A DNA stretch of 64,000 nucleotides from Symbiodinium natans. Taxonomy: Eukaryota; Sar; Dinophyceae; Suessiales; Symbiodiniaceae. The stretch's first letter is position 1; every line of letters starts with the position of its first letter. A program made the translations under genes and the position numbers. Below the pieces are notes generated by a model. It was given only the letters and a program-made list of their open reading frames with translations, was not told the origin of the DNA and searched no databases. The stretch is taken from NCBI GenBank assembly GCA_905221605.1, contig CAJNDS010000236.1, positions 253,501 to 317,500 on the forward strand, in the 5' to 3' direction. Shown here piece after piece: positions 30,658 through 38,350 of this stretch.

Positions 30658-33600
30658 TCAGGCCCACAGCGTCGGCGTTACAGGTGGACCACCGTCTTCA
30701 CCTCTCAACCTTGACACTGTCCTGCATGGAGGTCCTCCCACCACAGCAACCACCTTTCCTTCAGCCGCCAGATGCAGAAGATACTTCCAGACGCTCGAAT
30801 TATGTAGGTCACCGCCTTTTGTCAAATCCAGCTCCAGTACCTCCACATCCCGACTGGGAAAATGCCATTTTTGTTTTCCTGAAAATAGGTGTACCACCAC
30901 CCTTTTTGCTCGTGCCAGCCGTCTCCTTTTATGACGGTTGAAAGGCAACGCCGCAATATCCCCACGTGGCAACAGCTCCATCAGCATATTTTCTGGTATA
31001 TCCCCATAATACCACCGAAGAAATCGCCAGCATGCCTGGACGAACTCCTCCTCATTCGCTGACGCTGTCCGCGCTGCGCTTTGCAACGACGTTTTTACAG
31101 CCACCTCGTTGTCCGTATTCGGACACCCTTGAACCATACGTGCCACCTTCAAAGCTTGCTTTGGTGAGCACCAATCCATTTCATCAATGATCTGAAGCGC
31201 CACCTCCTTTTCCAAACAAGGGCACCCATTCAGATCACGAACGCGAAGTTCCCCCAGAACAGGATGTGAGGCTGTGCACTTGCCACCACGCCACTGAACT
31301 CTGAGACCAACCAAGGCGCTCGCTTTGCCAATTGGCACTAGTGGATCTACCATTTCAGGAGTTACCAGGGTCCCACCTGGGGTAATACACATCTCCCGAG
31401 ATCCAACAGCTAAAGACACCAACACCTTTTGCTGCGGAAGCTGTTCTCCAGGACGAAGTGATCTGAGAGGATGTGATGCTCCCGAGTCCAACATGCCCAT
31501 TCCCGAACACTCATTGGTGTCAGAAACCCTGGCCACATGTAGAACGCATACTCCTCGGCCTTCTCCCTGCTTCGGCAACAACGTGGCATCCGACGAACCG
31601 ACTCCACAGTCCGCCCTTCCATTCCTCCATTGAGAATGGGACCAAGACGCACGCTGCCTTTCAGCATGCAAAACCATTTTTTCAGCTGTTTTGTAATCCA
31701 TAACCAAACAGCCATGTTCAAACCACAAGAGCTGGTCCAGCGAAGATTTTGCACCCACGTGACACATCCCATTGATCACCGTGAGGTTCGCCCCAAACTC
31801 CAAAATCAACCAGAGAGGGATAATCAGGGGCCCATTGTCTTCCCTAATCAACGTCCCTTTCTCTGTAATCCTCATTGTCACACCACCAAGCGCGCTTTGC
31901 ACCATAACAGTAGTGTCGGGTAAACATTCCCATGGAAAAAGCGTCCGCACAAGATGCGTAGCAGCTGTATCCACCAACGCCACTCTCCCTTCCTGCTGAA
32001 ACAATCCAGATCCACATAACATTCGAACACTGGGATCCCCGCTCGATGCTGACTGCGCTGATGACAGCTTCATAGATTTCAGCACTTCCAACGCTTCAGC
32101 AAGGACTTGATTGGGTGTTGATGGTGATGGGGGACTTGCAGAACCTTTATCCAATCCCGCATTAGCCGTCTCATCTCCCCCTTCAGCTACCTCTGCTTTT
32201 TTGGCATTTCCCCATTTCGCACCTTTGCCGCCCTTTCCCCCTTTGGGAGAATTCCCTTTAGATCTGCTTCTCTCAGGGTTTGAGTCCACATTGGAACTTG
32301 CACCATCCTTATATGGACATTGCGGCTGCAGATGGCCAACGGCCCCACACTCAAAACATCTTCCTCGCTCAAGGGAGTCTTTTTCATGGCGAAATTTGCA
32401 GCGGGATCCGAACTTGCAACCTGCATCGGTCTTCCCATATATCCAACAGAAAGGACGTTCACCATCTCCGCTGTACCTTTTTCCTTTCCCTTTGCCTTTA
32501 TCACCCTCCTCTGTCTCGTCACCAGTTCCCTTTTGGGCCTTGTTTAACCTGGCCCTTTTCTTGGCGTCCGAGTCCTGCTTCACCTCCTGTTCACCAGCAC
32601 TATGCAATAGCAGTTCAAACTCTGCCTGTAACATTTCAGCTAGTTGTGTCGCAGTTTCAGAGGTCGGCGAGTAGTCCACCCCCAATTTCTCCCGAAAGGA
32701 TGCCACTCTGAAATGCACCGTAGGGTGTTTTGCCAGCAACGCGGATGATAAAGCATCCAATCCCTTGATAAGCAAGGTAGCGTCCGGCTCGGATGCTCGC
32801 AGCTCCCTTAATCGGGAACGCCATTGCGCCCATTGTCGCACTCCCTTAATAGCCTCTGAGATCGAGGTTGCTGAAGATGGTTGCACCAAGAAGTTCAACA
32901 TTGTGCTGCGCTCATTTGCTCCACCTGGTTGGTAAACCGTCAGCAATTTGTAAAATATCATCACTGACCCCAACATTCGAGTGGAAACGATCTCGGTCTT
33001 CAATCTCTCCGGAATCGCCTGTAGCAGCAAAGACACCGCTCTCTGCTCCAACAAAACATGCACAGTTTGAACCACTTTGAGCCCTTCCAGCTCAGCCTTG
33101 ATGCCCAACCTTTCCAGTGGAGAAACACTCAACCATTTGGCATACGCTTGATATGCCTTTGAGTAGACGCATTGCCACCACACTCTTCCTGTATCTGTCA
33201 GCGAAGACAACATTGGTTCGATCATTGCGATCCAATCACCCAGTGCCGTCGGATTGCTTGGTGTGTAGTCTGCCAAAGTTGGAAGGCTCATCACATGCTT
33301 CCCGAGAGCCTCCGGACGTTCGGTTCCAGAACTATCACCAGTGATTGGCATACCGCGTGGCACCACTGCTCCAGGAGGTAAACTGACCCTTCCACCAGGC
33401 CCTTGAGGTAGTCCATGTCCTATACCGGGCGTAACAGCTGTGAGCGGAACCTTTTCTAATTCCAACTTCCCAGCGACCATTTTCCACCGATACGGAACAT
33501 CATCCACCATTGTATATCCACCCGATCCTGCTGAGTTCTCTTGCGTCGCAGTTTCCCGAGCTGAAACAAAACCGGGCTGGTTCCCCGCAGGTGCGACAGA

Positions 33601-34557
33601 ACCATCAACACCTGATGGCACGGAAATAATCGGAACATGTGTTAAACCAGGTGGTCCACTTGCATATCCACCACTTGCAGGACCTCCCGTGGGGTAATTC
33701 AATGGAGGCAATCTGGAGGGTTTCTTCCCTTCAGCTACATGCATCATTGGCACTTCTTTTTCATCCTCCACTTGAACATCCCCCTTCCTGGACCCAGGCA
33801 AGGATTGAAGATCACAACCCTTTGGCAGGTCGTAGCCCTCAATAGGCAGCCATGTCCCATCAGGCAACACAGTCCAAAAACCACCCATACCATCCGTGTA
33901 GAAAACTTGTCCTGGCAGGTACTGCTTCTCTGGAGTCATTCCTAGAGGATATGCCGTGTTTGCGTCCACCACTCCAGAGCTCCGTGCCCTTGAAGCTGAC
34001 CCAGATGCAGCAGAGGTATAGCTTTTTTCCTCCACCCGATGCAACCTGTTCCCCAGCTCCTTTGTCTGCACAAGCAACTCTTTCAGCGCACGCTTCACCA
34101 CCGCCATATCTTCAGATTGCTCTTCACCACTAACATCAGGAATGAGTTCTTCGTCGGCTTGCACTCCACCAATAGTACCTCGTTCCATTTGTCCCATTAA
34201 GCCTGACGATGGTCTCTCAACAGGTGCAGGTTCCTGACCCAAAAGATCTTGCAGCGAAGGCGGTCTTCTCGTACCTTCACCACTCCTGTCCCCTCCGCTC
34301 GCGGGAAGACTTGCCGGCCTTGACTGCCTAAGTCTCATTTCTTCTTGAGCCCGCTCGCTCCAGAAAGGATTTGCTGCTTGAACCGGAACCACTTCGTTTT
34401 CCACCTGAGGCGTTGGTTGTATCATTGCAACCTCCCTACCATCTGTCAGTGCTTGTACCATTTGTTGTCGATCTTCACCCCCATCACCACGATTTCCTTC
34501 GGCTTCATTGGCCGTTGGCGACAGTCCAGGCTCAGAGCGACGCCGCATCATGTCCAT
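30658..34557 (-). CDS. Copia Gag-protease part, ending in a cytosine-methyltransferase-like domain
   Basis: The first ATG (34557) is about 50 nt inside the primer site. After a long low-complexity leader and a Gag-like region (TLADYTPSNPTALGDWIAM) come two zinc motifs: a CCCH finger (CKFGSRCKFRH) and a CCHC knuckle (CFECGAVGHLQPQC). Two aspartic-protease-like signatures follow, ALVDTAATHLV and MGMLDSGASHPLR; the second is the usual copia form. The C-terminus reads VVVHLFSGKQKW (motif I-like), LELDLTKGGDL and VVGGPPCRTVSRLRG (motif IV with catalytic Pro-Cys), which resemble DNA C5-cytosine methyltransferases. A one-base frame change after TLW (about 30660) leads into the next ORF. Confidence 0.85.
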   Translation of the reverse strand: MDMMRRRSEPGLSPTANEAEGNRGDGGEDRQQMVQALTDGREVAMIQPTPQVENEVVPVQAANPFWSERAQEEMRLRQSRPASLPASGGDRSGEGTRRPPSLQDLLGQEPAPVERPSSGLMGQMERGTIGGVQADEELIPDVSGEEQSEDMAVVKRALKELLVQTKELGNRLHRVEEKSYTSAASGSASRARSSGVVDANTAYPLGMTPEKQYLPGQVFYTDGMGGFWTVLPDGTWLPIEGYDLPKGCDLQSLPGSRKGDVQVEDEKEVPMMHVAEGKKPSRLPPLNYPTGGPASGGYASGPPGLTHVPIISVPSGVDGSVAPAGNQPGFVSARETATQENSAGSGGYTMVDDVPYRWKMVAGKLELEKVPLTAVTPGIGHGLPQGPGGRVSLPPGAVVPRGMPITGDSSGTERPEALGKHVMSLPTLADYTPSNPTALGDWIAMIEPMLSSLTDTGRVWWQCVYSKAYQAYAKWLSVSPLERLGIKAELEGLKVVQTVHVLLEQRAVSLLLQAIPERLKTEIVSTRMLGSVMIFYKLLTVYQPGGANERSTMLNFLVQPSSATSISEAIKGVRQWAQWRSRLRELRASEPDATLLIKGLDALSSALLAKHPTVHFRVASFREKLGVDYSPTSETATQLAEMLQAEFELLLHSAGEQEVKQDSDAKKRARLNKAQKGTGDETEEGDKGKGKGKRYSGDGERPFCWIYGKTDAGCKFGSRCKFRHEKDSLERGRCFECGAVGHLQPQCPYKDGASSNVDSNPERSRSKGNSPKGGKGGKGAKWGNAKKAEVAEGGDETANAGLDKGSASPPSPSTPNQVLAEALEVLKSMKLSSAQSASSGDPSVRMLCGSGLFQQEGRVALVDTAATHLVRTLFPWECLPDTTVMVQSALGGVTMRITEKGTLIREDNGPLIIPLWLILEFGANLTVINGMCHVGAKSSLDQLLWFEHGCLVMDYKTAEKMVLHAERQRASWSHSQWRNGRADCGVGSSDATLLPKQGEGRGVCVLHVARVSDTNECSGMGMLDSGASHPLRSLRPGEQLPQQKVLVSLAVGSREMCITPGGTLVTPEMVDPLVPIGKASALVGLRVQWRGGKCTASHPVLGELRVRDLNGCPCLEKEVALQIIDEMDWCSPKQALKVARMVQGCPNTDNEVAVKTSLQSAARTASANEEEFVQACWRFLRWYYGDIPENMLMELLPRGDIAALPFNRHKRRRLARAKRVVVHLFSGKQKWHFPSRDVEVLELDLTKGGDLHNSSVWKYLLHLAAEGKVVAVVGGPPCRTVSRLRGEDGGPPVTPTLWA

Positions 34558-34604
34558 GGCGTTAAACAAACGAAAAATCTTTACCAATTCCGCAGGAAGC
34601 CTAA

Positions 34605-34619
34605 TTTGGGCTCATAACC
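34605..34619 (-). other. Primer-binding site complementary to the tRNA-Met anticodon arm
   Basis: The + strand reads TTTGGGCTCATAACC directly beside the 5' LTR. This equals the anticodon arm of a tRNA with a CAT anticodon (CT-CAT-AA), not a tRNA 3' end. Drosophila copia is known to prime from an internal 5'-half fragment of initiator tRNA-Met in the same way. Confidence 0.75.
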
Positions 34620-34848
34620 TACGGGGGGCAACCGAAGGAGGACAGGGAACAAGACAGTCAACCCCAACAGAAGCCCTTATTACCCCTGGAACAACCAACA
34701 ACCGAACAGCAAGACCCCAAACCAAGGGCACACTTTTTACGAAACCTTTGACCGCTTTGGTCATGGCTTGAGCCAAAGATTACCGGGTTCATTGACCCTT
34801 CAACTTCCAATACCAACTCCTTTCTACAATACCAATTGCAGCTCCGCA
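34620..34848 (-). repeat. 5' LTR
   Basis: 229 bp, identical base for base to 24924-25152. Confidence 0.95.
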
Positions 34849-34853
34849 CCCTA
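34849..34853. repeat. Target-site duplication CCCTA, right
   Basis: Matches 24919-24923. It is followed by CCCCAAA/CCCTAAA repeats to about 34880. Confidence 0.7.
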
Positions 34854-35165
34854 AACCCCAAACCCCAAACCCGAAACCCTTGAGGCGCGGCGCGCGGAGG
34901 CGAAGCGGGTGGAGGCCGATGACCAGGCACAGAGGCCCTGCAGCTGTGGCTGAGTTCAGTTCAGTCCGGAGGTTTCTGAGAGTTTGTTTAGAGCAACATG
35001 ACCACTTGTCATTATGTTACCTAGTAGCAACATCAGGTAAGAATATATGACTACAAGATGATGTAACGTATGAACATCGTCATGTAACAATATAACACTA
35101 TTGTAGGTTGTGCAGAGCGGTGTGTGTGAGTGTGTGTGTTGACCGTGACGCAGGGTTCATGTTGG
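34854..35165. other. Spacer between the copia and LINE-like elements
   Basis: Telomere-like units to 34880, then unremarkable sequence; a short GT-rich patch at 35118-35140. No gene seen. Confidence 0.6.
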
Positions 35166-35167
35166 CC

Positions 35168-35212
<45 letters not shown>
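35168..35212. repeat. (TTG)n microsatellite at the 5' border of the LINE-like element
   Basis: Fifteen uninterrupted TTG/TGT units. The element's coding sequence starts a few bases after it. Confidence 0.95.
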
Positions 35213-35228
35213 AAGATTCTGGCCCAAG

Positions 35229-38200
35229 ATGAGGATTTTACTTCTCGTAGCCGTAGCGAGCTTTCTTGGGTGCCTGGGTCCCAAGTCCCAGGGTCCAGCC
35301 ATGGATCAGAATCGAGGGTTTCGGGAAGTAGCGCCCCCCGATGAAGCTGAGCAGCATGCGCAGCGAAGTCAGCTAACCATGAACAAAACCGGCAAGCGAA
35401 GCTACCAAAGAGCTTGTAAAGTTGCCCTGGCGAAGGGAGCAGCACTTTACAAAGGCCGTCTTCTGACAGCTCAGGCTCTAGGAGCTCATGAAGGACAATT
35501 CGCGTCTCCTGCGAAAGCGGAGAGGCGTTCTTTTCAACCGAACAGACAGATCCATCACAAATTTGACATGGAAGTCCTTACTTGGAACGCAGGCTCAATT
35601 ACAAGCCGAGTTTGGAACGAGATTCTGGCCCTTTTGGCAACAACAGAGTACAAGAACATCAAAATCGTTTTCCTGCAGGAATCGCATTGGCAGCAGGACC
35701 AGATCTACAGCTCAGGCCCGTGGTCAGTTCTAACCTGTGGCTCAACAAGCAGACACAAGGCTGGCCTGGTTGTCTTGGTGCATAGCTCACTGGCTCCTCT
35801 TTCAGAAATTCGCAGCACTTCCATTGTTCCAGGGCATTTGCAGCACGTCATGATCCCGTGGCAGAGATCCAGAATACATCTCCTGAACCTGTACCAGCAC
35901 GTCTGGGATTCAAAGCTTTCGAAGACGGAAAACAGAGGCAGGAGAAAGGACGTGATGACACAGCTCGAAAATCGAATACAGAGAGTCCCACAACGTGACT
36001 TCTTGATTGTGGCTGGGGATTTCAATGCGCATGCGGTGACTGAACGTCCTCATATCGGACCAAGTGTGCCTCATCGAGTACGGTTTGCAAATGCGGATGT
36101 GAAGACACTGCCCTCGCTCTGCAAATCCTGTGGACTAACTGCGCTGAACACATGGGCTTCTGGCCATCGCAGTACGTATGCTAACAGTGATGGCACATAT
36201 TCCTCTCAGATCGATTTTTTGCTGGTCAGACTGCACGATGCTCGGAGGAGATCCAAGGAGGCCTACTCGGATAAGAACTTTCCTGTGGCTGCCTACAGAG
36301 ATGGATCAAAACACTTTCCAGTGCGAGCTACTCTGTTCATTCCTCCTTACAGTCCTACACCCAGCAAGCCACGGCCGTTTGATGCCACAGCCCTGGATGC
36401 GAGCTTTCGGCGGAAAGATGACAACTGGCAGGCATACTCACATCGTCTGACGGAAGCAGTGGTGAGGACAATGCAAGTGAGACCGTCTTGGCAAGAACTG
36501 GATGAAGTGATGGTTCGTGTATCAGCTGAGCACTATCCTCCTCCACGCAAGTCTCAGCCAGTAGCAGGTCCAATTCATCAGGAATATTGGAAGAAAGTGC
36601 GGCAAATCCAGGCGCACAAGAGGGCTGGAACCGAGCATAATTCAGAATGCCAGAAGCTTGTGGAGGACATCAAGGAGGAGGCGCGGACTTTCAAAAAACA
36701 GCAAAAACAAAGAAAGCTAGAGAAGCAAGAGCAGTTGCTTCTACAAGCCCAGGAAGATAAAAGGCAACAATCCCACAAACTGGCTCATACTCTCAGGAAA
36801 CTTGCTCCGTGGCGCCCAGTGCAGAGAGTCAACCTAAGGGATCAAGCAGGTGAGCCGCTTGATACGGAGGCCTCACTAAAAACTATGCGCGAATACTCGA
36901 GTCAAATCTTCTCCAAAAGTCCTCCTTTGCACTCAGTAGCTGCTGTGCCCAGAGCAGCGATCACCGCCTTGCAGGTATCCTCACAAATCAAGACAGTGCC
37001 AGTGGGGAAAGCAGTCCCCAGCACCTCAGCCCCAGTATCAGCTTGGAAGAGTCTAGGTCCTGAAGCCCACGAACACATAGCAGGTCTAATCAACTCTGAG
37101 GTGTCCCAATCAGAAATTTCCCCTTATCTAAAGGACCCTCGAATTGCATGGATCCCCAAGCCGGGCAAGCCAGCCACCGCCATGCAAAACCTGAGGCCCA
37201 TAGGAGTCATCAGCGTGCCAGGCAAAGTGCTAGCAGGCGCAGTGAAGACTCGCATTGCACCAGCACTGCAGGTGAGCTCACAGCTTCAGCCTCAATTTGC
37301 GTACATTCGGCAGAGGGGGGTGCGGGACGCTATCGCGAAAGCATGTCAGCACCTTGATTTCGCGCAGCAGCTCCGTCAAGAGCATCGCAGGGACCTGCAC
37401 AAGTCCCAACGCGGAGCCAGGCAGGCTCAGCTGTCAGGGGCACTCACTATTTCGGTTGATCTGAGCAAAGCTTTTGATTCTGTTAATAGACATGAGCTGC
37501 TAGCTGCCTTGGATCGCCTGGGAACAGACCCTGTTACGAAAGAACTGGTAGTTCAACTACACAGTGAGACCTCCTACAACATGGGCACAAGTGGACTAGA
37601 GATTCAAGTTCCCACTTCTTCAGGAATCAAACAAGGTTGCAAGCTAGCCCCGGCATTGTGGTCTGCGCTGACACTTCTAGTCATGAGCAGAATGGAGCAG
37701 AAATGGGGCCCAGATAGCAAGCAAGCTAGGGACATCCTAACGGTCTTTGCAGACGATTTCCTGCTCCAGGAAACCTTCTCGAGCTTTCCTGAACTTCAGA
37801 AGGTCCTGCTCAGAATAGAGGCTCTCTTTCAGTCTCTTGAGGACGTGGGGCTGGAAGTCAATCCAGCGAAGTCCAAAGCCTTGCTAATGGTTCAGGGCAC
37901 TCAGCAGTCCATCTTTCGCAAGAAGCACACGATGCGCAAAGAGAAGCAGTTGCACATCGTCCTTCCCTCAGGACATAAGATTCCGATTCATCACCAACTA
38001 ACATATCTAGGGGTGCAGCTCAGCTATGGATCCTACAAAGACCAGACTGTTGACTATAGGATCGCCCAAGCTCAAGGCAAGTTTGAGCTACTTCGACACA
38101 TCCTGTGCCCCACTAAGGCCCTGGAGGCTTCAAAGAAGTTGGAAATCTGGAGGGTTTATGTGGAATCCTCACTCTTGCATGGGCTTGTGGCCACTGGCAT

Positions 38201-38342
38201 CACCTCATCAGGTCTTCAGAAGCTCCAGAGTAAATACTCGAGGATGCTAAGATCCATCTTAAGCAACATCAGCACTACAGCCATATTGACACGAAGACTC
38301 TGTTCGAGCAATATAAGGTTCAGACTCCTCAAGCGGTTTTGA
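35229..38342 (+). CDS. LINE ORF1: APE endonuclease and reverse transcriptase
   Basis: The first in-frame ATG after the TTG tract is at 35229. From there a basic leader is followed by the endonuclease domain: LTWNAGS (about 35575), LQESHW (metal-binding Glu), VAGDFNAH (36010), SQIDFLLV (36205) and SKHFPV (catalytic His). The reverse transcriptase follows: IAWIPKPGKP, RPIGVISVPGKV, VDLSKAFDSVNRHELL (motif A), SGIKQGCKLAPALW (motif B), and TVFADDFLL (motif C, 37740). It nicks target DNA and copies element RNA there (target-primed reverse transcription). No RNase H was recognised. The ORF ends TGA at 38340, overlapping the next frame by four bases. Confidence 0.92.
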   Translation: MRILLLVAVASFLGCLGPKSQGPAMDQNRGFREVAPPDEAEQHAQRSQLTMNKTGKRSYQRACKVALAKGAALYKGRLLTAQALGAHEGQFASPAKAERRSFQPNRQIHHKFDMEVLTWNAGSITSRVWNEILALLATTEYKNIKIVFLQESHWQQDQIYSSGPWSVLTCGSTSRHKAGLVVLVHSSLAPLSEIRSTSIVPGHLQHVMIPWQRSRIHLLNLYQHVWDSKLSKTENRGRRKDVMTQLENRIQRVPQRDFLIVAGDFNAHAVTERPHIGPSVPHRVRFANADVKTLPSLCKSCGLTALNTWASGHRSTYANSDGTYSSQIDFLLVRLHDARRRSKEAYSDKNFPVAAYRDGSKHFPVRATLFIPPYSPTPSKPRPFDATALDASFRRKDDNWQAYSHRLTEAVVRTMQVRPSWQELDEVMVRVSAEHYPPPRKSQPVAGPIHQEYWKKVRQIQAHKRAGTEHNSECQKLVEDIKEEARTFKKQQKQRKLEKQEQLLLQAQEDKRQQSHKLAHTLRKLAPWRPVQRVNLRDQAGEPLDTEASLKTMREYSSQIFSKSPPLHSVAAVPRAAITALQVSSQIKTVPVGKAVPSTSAPVSAWKSLGPEAHEHIAGLINSEVSQSEISPYLKDPRIAWIPKPGKPATAMQNLRPIGVISVPGKVLAGAVKTRIAPALQVSSQLQPQFAYIRQRGVRDAIAKACQHLDFAQQLRQEHRRDLHKSQRGARQAQLSGALTISVDLSKAFDSVNRHELLAALDRLGTDPVTKELVVQLHSETSYNMGTSGLEIQVPTSSGIKQGCKLAPALWSALTLLVMSRMEQKWGPDSKQARDILTVFADDFLLQETFSSFPELQKVLLRIEALFQSLEDVGLEVNPAKSKALLMVQGTQQSIFRKKHTMRKEKQLHIVLPSGHKIPIHHQLTYLGVQLSYGSYKDQTVDYRIAQAQGKFELLRHILCPTKALEASKKLEIWRVYVESSLLHGLVATGITSSGLQKLQSKYSRMLRSILSNISTTAILTRRLCSSNIRFRLLKRF

Positions 38343-38350
38343 TCAGCCAG

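Larger units (their letters stand above)
24924..34848 (-). mobile_element. Complete Ty1/copia-type LTR retrotransposon, 9925 bp
   Basis: Two identical 229-bp LTRs, a 5-bp target duplication, a primer site abutting the upstream LTR and a G-rich polypurine tract abutting the downstream LTR define the ends. On the - strand the internal order is Gag-type zinc knuckle, protease, methyltransferase-like region, integrase, dioxygenase-like region, reverse transcriptase, RNase H. Integrase before reverse transcriptase is the copia order. The coding sequence has three single-base frame changes, near 30660, 28160 and 25965. The element sits within a CCCTAAA tract inside the large ABC-transporter intron. 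Confidence 0.95.

Noticed and set aside
35130-35228. Upstream extension of LINE ORF1 with a poly-valine run
   Set aside because: It is the translated TTG microsatellite; the first ATG beyond it is at 35229.
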